The position numbers were made by a program, and so were the translations under genes. DNA of 64,000 nt, from contig JAFEKR010000013.1 in NCBI GenBank assembly GCA_019022495.1, positions 806,001-870,000 on the forward strand, given 5' to 3'. This stretch comes from Epichloe hybrida. Lineage: Eukaryota > Ascomycota > Sordariomycetes > Hypocreales > Clavicipitaceae. The first letter of the stretch is position 1, and each line of letters opens with the position of its first letter. This document shows, piece after piece, positions 12,470 to 23,354 of this stretch. The notes beneath the pieces are model-generated. The model was not told the origin of the DNA, ran no database searches, and saw only the letters and a program-made list of their open reading frames with translations.

Positions 12470-12840
12470 GAAGGTGTGATGTTACATACATACACATACG
12501 GAGTACTCCGTAGTTTAGTTCGTGTTCCAGCTCTGTTGCTCCGTCTCCGCACATACTCCGTGCACGGACTACACTTGCCCACTCGCCTCTTCTGCAGCTT
12601 GCCTACGTATGTATGTGCATATGTACGCCCATTGGAACCGCTCAGGGGCAGCTTTGTCTGTAGTATGTAATGTACATGTAAGGAGTACATTGGGTGGTGG
12701 GTGGGCTGTAGTCAGTATGTATGTACATGTACATTCATCGCATCCATAAGGGTCCTTTTAGTTCCCGTCTTGGCGCAATAGTCATTCGATGTTGTAATCC
12801 GCACGGATCCGCACCGAGTACGGATTACTCCGTATTAAAT
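12470..12840. repeat. Cluster of palindromic TACGGAGTA and GTATGTAC motifs
   Basis: A perfect 16-bp palindrome TACGGAGTACTCCGTA lies at 12497-12512. Partial copies (ATACTCCGT, AAGGAGTACA, GATTACTCCGTA) and repeated ATGTATGTAC or TACATACATAC strings recur through the interval. The same words return at 17344-17388, 17524-17570 and 49926-49955, always between genes. Confidence 0.6.
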
Positions 12841-14286
12841 ATAGAAGGGTAACGAAGTCAGGGGGAGTTATTACCAAGGACCGCGTCGTTCCATACACAC
12901 GAGCATGATTGTTTCGAATCGAACCATGTGCCATGCCACCGTTATGCTATGCACAACAGTGAATTGGATATTGCACGCAGCGGTTCGAAACTCGATTATA
13001 ATGTTGAAATGTTAAAATGGGTCTTTCAACCGAGACACAGTTCAGCACTTTGCCAATATTAAAGTATTAAAGAGTCATTCAGAAACAAGTCAAAGGCGGG
13101 CAATGTTGTAATCGACCCATCCGAAAAAGGTGCAGGTGGGGCCCGCTTGCTGACAACTGGAATGAGAAGGAGCTTCCGGAAACCGTGAAACTCTGAAACA
13201 TGGGTCGACGAATGACGAATGCTCTGCTCCACAGAGAATGCACAAGTTGGGGACAGGAACTCTATGACATGTACCTACGTACACATTCAGCCTCGGCAAT
13301 AGTGCGAATAACCCCCCCGCCCCCCTGAACCAAGTTCAGATGGATTCATCCAGCAGCTCGGGAGATGTTTTGGGGGAAACGAACGTCGACAGTTCGCTAG
13401 CAACAAGGCAGCAAGGTCACTAGTTTCTGAAGGGCGCGCGCGCGCCAATCTGTTAATAGCGCGCGAGTCCCAAGTAAAACAACTCGTGGCTTGTTGATCT
13501 GCATCGAGCAAATGTGGTTCTTCATGGCATTGACCCAGAGTGCTTGGGACTGCCGGAAGGCTCGGGTAGTCTGCATCGTCTTGGTCCCCGGCGAGCCGGA
13601 CCGACCACGAACACGAAGCGCACGAAAGGGGGATTGACATGGGTGTACGGATCCGTAGTAATATTATGGATTATGAGGTGCCGCCATGGTTTGCAATCAA
13701 TGCATGCACAGCCGCCTGGCCTGTGACAAGTGGGCGGCATATCTCCATTTCTTCTGCTTCCGCTTCCTCTTTGCCCACTCCTTCTCTCAATCGCAATCGG
13801 CCTGGTCATTGGCGCGTTACTGACGCATGCAAGCGTCGACTACATACTTCGCCGACCCCGGACTCGTCCTCTCTCTCCCTCTCTCGCTCTCTCCCTCTTT
13901 TCCTCCGTCCCTCTTTCCCTACCACGTACGCGCGTTTGGCCACTGCGAGCTCCGCATCCGGCCCACGTGCCTTGCCACTCTTTAGCTCTTTAGAGACCAC
14001 GCTACAGATAATAGCAGCACCACCCGTCGGGAGCCGTCGGGAGCAGCTGCGATCCTTGATCCTCGATCATCGCCATTTTATTTTGTCTGTTTCATTGGGG
14101 CGTTTTACATAATTCGGGTCTTTCAACGGCCCTGTCCCCGGCTCTGCTCCAGTTTAGGATTTGTCGTTGCACGCGACAAAGGAGCATAATTGCCAAGAGC
14201 CGACATCAACCCCCATTGCTCCTGCGTCTTCTCGCCTCACGAAGCTACCATCGTCGAGCATCCCCATTCAACCCGGCCTGCGCATC

Positions 14287-15892
14287 ATGGTCCGCTTTCT
14301 GGACAAAGAGCCTTGGGCCTCACCACCGATGCTTGGCAGAATGTCGTCGCCACGAATTTTCTCGAGGAGGCCGCTCCTCCCCCTCTGTCTACTTGCATTT
14401 GCGGCTTTTTTCCTACTCACCAGGAACACGGGACAGTTCTGCGAAGACGGGAGCTATTGCGATATTTCCCGGTTAGGCAAAAAGTTGCCCAATTTTGGAA
14501 ACGAAGCTACTGAAAACTTGACCACCAGTGACAAGACTCACACTGGCAGACCGAATGTTGCATCTGGCCCCGAAGCAGTCACATCCGACGAATGCGTCAA
14601 CTTTCCCAATACATCCAGTGTTTTGACTATAATGAAGACCGGTGCCTCCGAGGCCTACACCAGGATTCCTACGCAGCTGATGACGACGCTCAAGTGCCTG
14701 CCCGACTTCCTCTTCTTCGGTGACATGAAGCAGAAGATTGCGGGCTACACGATTCACGATAGTCTTGACACGGTTCTGGACGAGGTCAAGCAAAAAAACA
14801 AGGACTTTGAGCTATATCACCGACAGAAGAAGTGCCCGGTCGACCAAGGAGAATGCAACAAGCACCACGATACTGCCAGCCAAGGATGGAATTTGGACAA
14901 GTATAAGAATATCCACATGGCCGAGAAGATTTACAAGATGCGACCTGACTACGATTGGTACTTCTTCGTGGACGCCGATACCTATATCGTGTATCCCACC
15001 TTGATTGAATGGTTGAAACATCTGGACCCCAAAAAAAAGCACTACATCGGAAGTGTCGCATATCTGGGCGATCTCCCCTTTGGACATGGAGGAAGCGGTT
15101 ACCTCGTCTCCAAAGCTACTATGCATGCCATGTTCCACGAAAAGGAGGGCATCGCGAACAAGTATGACGATGCCACTCAGCGTACTTGCTGTGGTGATGC
15201 TATGTGGGCACAGGCGCTCAAAGATGAGATTGGTGTCGGAGTGGTCAATGCAGTGAGTATCATTGGGATTTTGAAAGCAACTGATGCGTTTGAAAAGGGC
15301 AGGAACAAAAATTACTAACAGACAAAAGTGGCCTGTGATTAACGGCGAAAAACCTCATACCCTCCCGTACGCCGAGGACGAGTGGTGTCAGCCCATCGCC
15401 ACCTTGCACCACGTTGTGGCCGAGGAGATCTCCGATCTATACGCTCTTGATAAAGAGCGCAAGTTTGCCCGGCCTTTGCGCATCAAGGAATTGTATCACA
15501 GATTCTTGGCCCCACGCCTGGTAGAGGCCCGACCGGACTGGGACAACCTGAGCGACGACGTGATCTACCTGAATTCCTCAATAGCAAAATACGACGAATA
15601 CTTGGTGAATCGGGCCAAGAAGGACGGCTTATCCGATAAAGAAGCCATAGCCTACAAGAGTTTCGACGATTGCAGGGATGCCTGCCTGAGCCTTGACAAC
15701 TGCTTCCAGTTTCGCTTCCAAAACTACGTTTGCTCGTTGTCTTACAAGATCAGACACGGCAGGCCCACCCAGAAAGATGATGACGAATCCAAGCGATATA
15801 TGAGCGGATGGAACATCAAGAAGATTAACGAATGGGTCGAGAAACAAGGGGATTGTGGGAAGACGTTCAAGTGGACCGTCAAAGATACTTGA
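14287..15892 (+). CDS. Glycosyltransferase family 31 (fringe/galactosyltransferase-like) type II membrane protein
   Basis: This is a predicted Golgi glycosyltransferase of the fungal GT31 group, which transfers a sugar from a nucleotide donor; the acceptor is unknown. Exons 14287-15252 and 15329-15892 (donor GTGAGT, branch CTAAC) give 509 aa. A short cytosolic N-terminus is followed by a signal anchor at about residues 30-45 (PLLPLCLLAFAAFFLL) and a stem. The catalytic region has the metal-binding DxD motif in YFFVDADTYIVY (about residue 235) and the family segment GHGGSGYLVSKATM. The start is the ATG that places the hydrophobic anchor near the N-terminus; an upstream open frame lacks an ATG. 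The C-terminal part has regularly spaced cysteines (DCRDACLSLDNCFQFRF), resembling a small PAN/apple-type disulfide motif. Exact sugar specificity cannot be assigned. Confidence 0.88.
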
Positions 15893-16779
15893 ATTTGAAG
15901 CATTTCTGCTGCCTCATTTTGGTTCCGTTGCTTTTCAGCAACACAATCTCTGAGAGTCGAGCGAATCCAGTTGGGGGGGGGGTGCGATCGCGGGCCCTTT
16001 GCTGAAACTCGACGACTCACTCGTCAAGCCAGCGATACGCGCTGAACACCGATCAATCGGTTTTGGATAAACGGCATTCCGACAGGGGGCAAAATCACCT
16101 TCGGCTCGGAGATATTTTAAAAAGGACGATTAAAAATGAAGACTTTGGATAATTAACGAAACCTAACCTCATTGACTCAAGTCAAGATGAAACTGAAATA
16201 CTCGACTCCATACTTAGGAGGGAGAAGGACAGACGCGAGCTTTCTCGAGTATATGGCGAGGTCTTTTTTTTTTTTTTTTTGGACAACAGTGACGAGGTAG
16301 TATATAAATAGACATGGGGATCAGGGGAAAAAAAGATTTATATACCCGTTGCCATGGCACGAGGAGGCATGCAAGGGACATGTTGACCCTATGCGATGAA
16401 ACCACCAGCAGCTTATTGTACACAATTATAGGGGCTTACTTGGGACGGTTCTGTATCAGTAATAGTATGTGTCCTATAAAGAGTGGGTTCAATGAGAGAC
16501 CAAAATGTGAGAGAATTTGCACGAGTTCGATGGTGCTAGACACTGATGTTGACGGATTAGGGAACACGGCACGGGCCTTGGGGGGAAAGCAGGAGACATG
16601 GGAACATGAATAGTCTGACCTCGCACCTATTTTTCTTATATTGTAACAAGTCTAGTCTGGAAGACGGACTTTTTCGTAGTGATGGGCATGGTGGAGGACT
16701 CGCGCCAAAGAATTACCATTCACGATATTGAGAGAAGTACTATTCACGAGGTGAGCATCGGAGTGACTCCTGCCGTCCA

Positions 16780-17187
16780 CTAAACGAAGGGGGCACCTGG
16801 TATGGCCAGTACTGGGAAGCTCCGCTGATGGTGAGAGAAGCAAGAGGCATCGATGAGAGACTGTAGCTCTGCATCGTTGCTCTCCTTGGCCGCACGCAGC
16901 GGCTCCTGGTAGATGCCAGCCAGTGCCGCACCAGCTATCAGGCGTCGGTAAAAAATGGCCATCCAGAGACCTTTCCTCCATTCTGGCATGCGGTCAGGAT
17001 GCTACGGGGCCCCATCTGGATACTTTCCCTGCATGTCTCTGGGTAACAGCATCAAGTCATCAGAAAGTATTGAGCGTGCAAGGCGCTGGAGGTCCCAAAT
17101 GGCATTGAGCTCTGACGGGCTGGGCATGGACCTTCTGCCACTCAAAAATGACACAATATTCCAAGGGGGGCCGGTAGGCCATTTCAT
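16780..17187 (-). pseudogene. Probable decayed gene of unknown family
   Basis: Two minus-strand reading frames, 17187-17002 and 16989-16780, are in the same frame and separated only by one TAG (17004-17002) and four codons. Read through, the segment has natural protein composition: helical text such as SELNAIWDLQRLARSILSDD before the stop, and MAIFYRRLIAGAALAGIYQE plus AAKESNDAELQSL after it. The stop cannot be removed by a sensible intron: the nearest GT lies 24 bp upstream. No ATG-plus-leader or conserved domain is recognised, and the 3' end loses coherence in another frame. I read it as a gene remnant. Confidence 0.35.
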
Positions 17188-17343
17188 GTATTAAAATGGT
17201 GCAAAGAAACCTCGCAGGGTTCATTCATGTTCGTCGTTGAGGGCGAAGACTTTTGCCGACTGCAAGTACGAGGCCGACAAGACATAACCTTCCCTGCCGG
17301 GCACTAGGCAAGTCTGGTACTAGCTCCGACCCTCAGATTAGGC

Positions 17344-17570
17344 TACATATGTATGTACATACGGATTACGTACATAATAATACGGACTAGACAAGATTAG
17401 ACAGATGCGCCCCAAAACAGTGAAATTGGACATTACATAACGTCATGTGCCCAAAAGGACGGATGGAGTTGCCAGGGTGCCAGGGTGCCAGGCATGAAGC
17501 ACCCTTGCTTGCGGCGCCTGATCCGTACGTACATATGTATGTATGTACTCCGTATGTACATACACATTAC
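17344..17570. repeat. Palindromic GTATGTAC/TACGGA-type motifs
   Basis: Two bursts (about 17344-17388 and 17524-17570) of ATGTATGTACATAC-like sequence, ACTCCGTATGTAC and TACGGATTACGTAC match the words in the 12.5-kb cluster. They lie in non-coding DNA. Confidence 0.5.
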
Positions 17571-17721
17571 CGAGGCTACCTCTTTCTTTTTGGCCGGCGG
17601 CCTGATATGACGGGTCACTTCCCTAATAATGTGGAGGGCGTTTTGTTCGCTGGCTGGTGGTGGTCTACCACGTCCACGTCCGTCCGGTTTCGATGATGCA
17701 TGTTGTATGTAGTGCTCCGCA

Positions 17722-17754
17722 GATCATGTCCCGATCATGTCCCGATCATGTCCC
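17722..17754. repeat. 11-bp tandem repeat, 3 copies
   Basis: The unit GATCATGTCCC is repeated three times without mismatch, followed by a degenerate half copy. Confidence 0.85.
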
Positions 17755-17956
17755 AATCAATCAGTCGAATCGAAATGAACAAATCTCATCCACGACCCGT
17801 TTCCATCATGTCCCTGAAATTGCGGCCCGTCTGGCAAAAAGCGCCGCGCCGTCCAGAGAGGACCCAGTGGGGTGTTTTGTGCATAATTGCAATAAAATCA
17901 CGTCCGTCTGTACTAATGCATCGCTGTGAGAACATGACGACACCCTATCTCATCAT

Positions 17957-18004
17957 CAGGACGTGCATCAGAACGTGCATCAGGACATGCATCAAAACAT
18001 GCAC
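17957..18004. repeat. 12-bp tandem repeat, 4 copies
   Basis: Four consecutive units of consensus CAGGACGTGCAT with point differences (G/A transitions) between copies. Confidence 0.8.
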
Positions 18005-18510
18005 GTCTGTCCGCTTCGCTTGTCTGATGTCCGATGCTGCTGGCCTGGCCACGACTTGACGGTGCGACTCCTTTTTGTCTTTTCTTTTTTTTCATATGCT
18101 CGTCTGGCACTTGCCTAGGACCACCCCCCCCCCCCTCCTTGGGTCCTCAGGATCCGCTAAAGGGAGACAGACGCCAGGGGCACCGGGACAGGAACGGCAA
18201 CTGTAAAGTGCTTGCTGACTGCCAGCCTGACTGCCGCACGCGTGCATCTTTCAAATGGGGGGGACCCACCGCTTCCCTCGTTCGCGGCAAAAATGGCAAG
18301 CCGAGCCCAAAGGCAAGCGATGCCACAGGGCCGCTGCGCTGTCTTGTCACTCAATCCGAACCAACTTGTTGCCAAACAAGTCTGGTGCCTCCTGGTCTGG
18401 TGCCTCCTGGTCTGGTGGTGCTCACTGTAATAAACTGTACTCACCTACTGTACTCACCCTCACTTCGGGAGCATTCTGTGTATGATTTGTATGCATCTGC
18501 CCCGTGCCAA

Positions 18511-18558
18511 GTCCCAGTCCCCGTCCCCGTCCCCGTCCCAGTCCCAGTCCCAGTCCCT
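18511..18558. repeat. 6-bp tandem repeat GTCCCA/GTCCCC, 8 copies
   Basis: Eight hexamers alternate between GTCCCA and GTCCCC. The array lies in the upstream region of the small coiled-coil gene. Confidence 0.85.
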
Positions 18559-18737
18559 TCTCTTTCTTCCTCCCTTTTCCATCCTCGCTCGCTTCTGCAT
18601 CTCGCCAATTCTTTATATCTCTTTCGCCTCTCGTTACCCCCCCCGCGTCTCGACGTTTGCATCTCCATCCCCCAGACTTCCACTGTTTTATATCTCTCCA
18701 GCGTTGCCGCCGTTGGATTGCGTTGCGTCGCTTCGCC

Positions 18738-18766
18738 TTGCGTTGCGTTGCGTTGCGTTGCGTTGC
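18738..18766. repeat. 5-bp tandem repeat (TTGCG)n
   Basis: About six perfect TTGCG units lie 116 bp upstream of the next start codon, probably within its leader or core promoter. Confidence 0.8.
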
Positions 18767-18881
18767 CACCACCGCCCACTACCCACTACTACTACATCAC
18801 TTACTGCTGCCCACATCGCCATCGCCCATCGCCCATCGCCCATCAAATCGTCTATTCGACAACAACAATCTCATCATCAAA

Positions 18882-19646
18882 ATGACTGACGCTGAGCTCG
18901 ATCGTGACTGGGTCCCCAGCGGACGCCGACCCTTGTCGTACGTACAATCCTGCCCCATTGCTGTGTGTGCCGATTTGTCCTTTAGCCATGACGCTCCGAC
19001 CTGGCATGGGACGCCATCAGTCTGTTTATACAGGAGAGATGAAGCTCTCGCGCTTACTCTTGGGGCCACCTAGCCAGCTAACCTTTGGCTTCTCTTTTCA
19101 AGGACTGTTGCTCGCTCCTTCTCCCAAGAGCTGATGGACATCTTCCGCATCGACAACTCCGTTTCCGATCTTGACCAGCAAGTAAAGGAGAGGTTGGTGC
19201 TCCTCGCGCGTACCTAGCTGCTGAGCCCCCCTCCATCCCGTCACAGCCCAACGTGTCAAAATCAGACTGACTGACCCCCGCTTTCTGCTACAGACGCGAA
19301 AATGTCGGCAAGACCACCCAAGAGCTTGCCGAACTCGAAGCTCGCATCCGTGACATGGAGGAACGTCTTCATCGCAACAAAGGGGTAAAGCAGCCCGCTA
19401 GGCGGCCCCAAGCACCCGGCGGTCCTCCCCCACCTCCACCCAAAGACGAGTCCAACAAGTCGCGACCAGGCACCGCTCGCGCTCCTCGACAAGCACCCAG
19501 CTCTGCCAACATGCCCCCAACGCCTGGGGCCAGCGAAGGTGACTATTATCTCGTGACCCACGCTGACCTCGACGACTCCTCTCGCTGACTTGTTGTGTCT
19601 TTTTTTTTTTTGTCTCCAAACATTAGATGGTGACGCCGAACAGTAA
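18882..19646 (+). CDS. Small conserved-looking coiled-coil protein, function unknown
   Basis: Four exons are inferred: 18882-18937, 19103-19192, 19294-19538 and 19627-19646, encoding 136 aa. The pieces join in phase with donors GTACGT, GTTGGT and GTGACT and acceptors CAAG, ACAG and TTAG. The N-terminus is MTDAELDRDWVPSGRRPLST, followed by SFSQELMDIFRIDNSVSDLD and a heptad-rich coiled coil (about residues 45-75: TTQELAELEARIRDMEERL). A proline-rich disordered tail (GGPPPPPP near residue 90) ends in EDGDAEQ. The start is preceded by an A-rich context after a long pyrimidine/CAT-rich leader. I do not recognise the family; an adaptor or scaffold role would be a guess. The last, 20-nt exon is the least certain part. 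Confidence 0.7.
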
Positions 19647-20897
19647 ACACAATAATTACACGCCCCTTGTGCCTCTGGCGCCTCGCCAGCTACCTTGCCG
19701 CAGAGGCTGTCGATGACACTTTGGACTCTCGTCATGTTCACGCAAACCACACCCCATTGTGCCTTGTTGGTGGCAAGCCTGAATGCATGTCGCGAGGCTT
19801 GCGAAGCTTCAGTCTCTGACCTCACCCCTGGCAGCATTAATTCTATCGGGCGACAATGTCACTTCGCGGTACTTGAAATTTGTCCTCGCCTTTATTTCCC
19901 CTCGTTGCATTGGGTAGGGAGACCACGCATGCGCAAATATTATACCACTGCTCCCTGATCATTAATTGTCTTTTACTACGCTCGTCACGTACAACTGCTT
20001 TTTGACGAAACGATCCCCGGCGTTTTTTTTTTTTTTCAATCTCACATACGGCATAACGGAACCAGATTGCACACGTGCAAACCACCAGCTACACCCGGAG
20101 CCGAAGTAGTCACGATTTCGGCTTCTTACTACTTACTATTGATCACCTTTCACTTAACATGAGTTGTTGTTTCCCCGACATCATCGCGCCCTAAGGACCT
20201 CGAACCCTCAGTGAGGCTGTGTTCAAACCACGTGTGAACAACTTACGAATCATACAACTCTTTTTTAATATCTAGATTTGGGAAGGGGGAAAGACGAGAA
20301 TAATATTCTTGCTGTCTTTTCTTGCGGCATGGACTTCGTAGGGAGGACTTGGGCGGCAAGGTCGACGAATGAGATGGGATACATGGCGTGACATCAGGTT
20401 GAGTGGACGGAGAGGGCGGGCAACACGGGATGCTGGTTTTTTTTTTTTTTTTGACACCATGTCGATCAAGGCCAATGACTTTTCTGAACTTGTATATATC
20501 ACGACGAGGCCGATGGTTGTGCTTCAATGTCCATTGCTGCCCCGAAGTTTTGTGTGTCTGTCCCTCTGCCAGCCTCGGTGCTTTCTGCGTCGCATTACAG
20601 TCTGTTTTTATCGCCTGTGGTTGTAATGAACCGTCTTGTTCATTTCTCTTTGAACAAATAGTCAGTGCCTTGTTCTAGCACACATATTTGGGAACTGGCG
20701 CAAAGCTTATACAGCCACTTGTATGTCAATTGCTGCTGCATCGGCACTTGTATATGCAAAGCTAATGCCTAACTAGTAACCGGGGGCTCCCGCGCACTTC
20801 TGATTTCGGCGCAGCAGATCCGAAACAGGAAAAGGAGGTGTGAAATGTACAATAACAGAGCCGGACAACGAAAAAGTCAACTCGTTTTCTTTTCCGC

Positions 20898-20933
<36 letters not shown>

Positions 20934-21040
20934 CAACCAACCGACCCGACCATATGCTGACTAACTAGCTGACTACTTCAATAGTAGGTGGGCAAGAAAA
21001 TTATCAAAAAAAAAAAGTACACGTCATGAATTCTTTCTTT
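19647..21040. other. Convergent intergenic region
   Basis: 1.4 kb between the 3' ends of the coiled-coil gene and the aspartic protease gene. It contains T/A homopolymers (19603, 20022, 20441, 21005) and a GGCA tetranucleotide array. No gene is supported. Confidence 0.5.
20898..20934. repeat. Tetranucleotide repeat (CAGG)9
   Basis: About nine perfect CAGG units. A minus-strand frame across it would encode repeated LPAC, which is repeat-derived and not taken as a gene. Confidence 0.9.
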
Positions 21041-22562
21041 TCACATATCGTCGAGTTTCTTATTGGCCAGGCCAATTCTGTTCTTGTCCACGTCAAACGC
21101 AACAAAGATGGCCTTGAGCATCACGTCCCCCAGAACAGTGACGTCCATGTCCTGGGCACTTTGCATGCCGCCCCAGCACAAGGACGGATCGGAATCGATG
21201 GGTCCGTAGTTGAGATATGTGCCTGGGATGCGGAGGACGTGCTCTGTGGAGGGGAGCTTGAAGAGGAGATCGGGGAGGGAGTCGGCCTGCGAACAGGGGA
21301 ACATGTATGCGTTGGAGAGGGGGGAGGCTCTGCTTTGGGCTCCGGGGATGGAGAGCCAGTATCTGCTGGCGAGGGGGTCGGGCAGGAACATGAGGGAAGT
21401 GCCTGTGTCGATGGTGGCTTGGAAGCGGTGGTACATCCACATGGGATGGTCGTCCTTCCAGGCCGTGAGGTCGAGGTCGATATCCCAGTGGGGGCTGTCG
21501 GATCGAGACGCCAGCCAGGTCATGTTGTCCGAGGGGATGGACTCGTTGATGTACCCAAAGTCGAAGCGGCTGGGGGCGTTTCTGCGCAAGTCGACCGTGA
21601 AGACGGGCCTGTGAAGATGCGGCCGGAGGATGGAGAGGAAGGACGGCGTAGGGGGCGTGATGTTATTGGGGAGGCGTTTGGCGAGGCCCATGATGCCGCT
21701 GATGGCGAGTTCGGTTTCGAACCGCGGAGCCATGATCTGCGCGGATTCGATCGTTGCGTTGGGGACGCGGAAGCCGCCCAGGAGGAGGGTGTCATGGTAC
21801 ACGATGCCCGTGGCTGTGGTTCCGTCAACTGCAGGTAGCCCGTTTGTTAGCGGGAGGCTTGTCCAACAACACGCTGTTGTCCATTTTCAGATGCGCGACA
21901 TCCAGAGGACGACGGCATGGAAATCTCACGGTATTCAACCCCCCAAACGGCCTTGTCGATGCGCTTAGCTGTCTTGGACGAATCTGGCTTATATCGCGGT
22001 GCCCAGGGGCCTTGGTCGTTGACGCGGTAGATTGTATCGGACGATTGGACCCAGCTGGCACGGATGAATGTCAGAACGCCTGTTTCATAATCCTCAACAT
22101 TGAATTGGGTAACCAGCTGGGAAGCATATACGAACACATCGGACGACCCCGTGTCCAAGATCATCTTTAGTTTCTGAGGAGGCGTCCCAAACTCGACCTC
22201 GGTGATGTAAGCCTGGTCATGAACAATGGGTCTGGCTCCAGCACTGCCCTCTTTTTTTTTTTTTTTGGTCACCCAGCAGAGCAGCCAAACAAGTTAGTCC
22301 CCATGCGTTGTCTCGTGATAGTCAACGTGTCAGTTGGAGACTCACCACCTTCAGCGAGAGCACTCTTGCCCAGAGACGCCTTGGAAGCGCTGCTCCCCCA
22401 GCGGCCATGGGCAGCAGCCCAGTCAGAGGCAAAATCTCGCCGCTGATCATTCTTGGGCCTCGCTTCCAGAGAGAAACTGCGCTTCGAGGGGCCGTGTGCT
22501 GGCACCGCGGCGCCGAAGACGTGGGCGACGAGGGTGGCGGCGAGGATGGGAAACGTCTTCAT
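21041..22562 (-). CDS. Secreted pepsin-like aspartic protease (family A1)
   Basis: An endopeptidase of the A1 (pepsin) fold, probably secreted. Exons 22562-22346, 22250-22136, 22054-21930 and 21828-21041 give 414 aa. A signal peptide covers residues 1-18 (MKTFPILAATLVAHVFGAA), followed by a propeptide to about residue 78. Catalytic aspartates are Asp105 in DTGSSD and about Asp293 in DTGTSL; the flap-region tyrosine motif is in VWGVEYLDGTTATG. Introns 2 and 3 are required: intron 2 (donor GTTCGT, branch CTGAC, acceptor CAG) restores SSDVWVQSSDT, and intron 3 (donor GTGAGA) removes a frame shift before LDGTTATG. Near the end GDVMLKAIFVAFDVDKNRIG is the usual C-terminal strand. No GPI-anchor signal is seen, so extracellular or vacuolar is more likely than wall-bound. 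Confidence 0.9.
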
Positions 22563-23354
22563 GGTGTTGAGGGGGGAAAGGAATGTTTTTCAAAAAGTGT
22601 CCGAAGGACAAAAGGAGCGTACTTGTCTTTTTTCTTTTATCCTTTTCTTCTTCTTCCCCCTTTTCCACAACGAAAGACAGAGTAAATGAGTGAGTGACCT
22701 GCAGGCTACAGAAATGGCTGTGGGAAACTGGATCAGGAGGTGCGAGCTGAAGATTCGGCGATTGACCCAAAAAGGGCGGAATAGTGAGCGGTTTGATGAT
22801 GAAACAGTAAGAAGAATGGACACGGGCACAATGGCTTTGAGCTCAACGACTTGTGACTCTATCGGACGGGGCCAACAGTTGCAGCCGAGGACTCGAGTCA
22901 CTCACAGCCGGTGGCAGCTGCCATGGATGCACGCACTCCATCCAGCATTACCAGCACCAGTACCTGTCCACACACACATGGACTGCTGCGGTTCATCTTG
23001 TTCCATATGGAAAAGCACCATTTACGCTTGGGGAGAGGTTTGTGCTGCGTGGGCGGGTTGGGCCATGGATCCCGTGTGCGTAATTAATTGCCTGGCGTGC
23101 AACCACAAATCGGCAGCAATCGAGAAGAGGTGATACCAAACCCGCGTAACTTCACACTACGATCCCTGGTCTTCCGAACACGTTTTTCCAACACGGTTTC
23201 ATTTTCATAATCTTGGCGTCAGCGCTGCACCATGGTAGTCGTGAAAGAGAAACGGGCCATCTCGATGATCTAAAGCTTTGTAATTTATTCATGCTTTCTC
23301 TGCCTCTTGTACATATATACACATTTGCCATAATGATACTTCACTTCTCCCACT
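22563..23354. other. Intergenic region upstream of aspartic protease gene
   Basis: About 790 bp containing CTT-rich leader sequence near 22620-22670. No coding signal beyond chance frames. It presumably carries the protease promoter and the LHS1 3' UTR. Confidence 0.45.

Larger units (their letters stand above)
10296..14286. other. 4-kb gene-poor region between APC10 and the GT31 gene
   Basis: Only fragmentary, conflicting reading frames are present. Near the APC10 end two E-boxes CACGTG lie at 10700-10705 and 10716-10721, probably in its promoter. Further right are a possible coding relic (11548-12100), a cluster of palindromic and GTATGTAC-type motifs (12470-12840), poly-A/poly-T runs near 12255 and 12400, and a CG dinucleotide run near 13436. 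Pyrimidine-rich sequence at 13855-13925 precedes the glycosyltransferase gene and may belong to its leader. Confidence 0.5.
15893..18881. other. 3-kb gene-poor region with tandem repeats
   Basis: No intact gene is seen. The stretch holds a T17 run near 16264-16280, a probable pseudogene (16780-17187), palindromic GTATGTAC-type motifs (17344-17388, 17524-17570), and four short tandem arrays listed separately. The right end (18560-18881) is pyrimidine-rich and probably the promoter and leader of the next gene. Confidence 0.5.

Noticed and set aside
17450..18110. Overlapping frames across the 11-bp and 12-bp tandem repeats
   Set aside because: The frames are carried by the repeats and change phase; no protein-like sequence extends beyond them.
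21026..21838. 270-codon plus-strand frame opposite the aspartic protease
   Set aside because: Gly/Glu/Val-rich antisense shadow of exon 4; the minus strand carries clear catalytic motifs.
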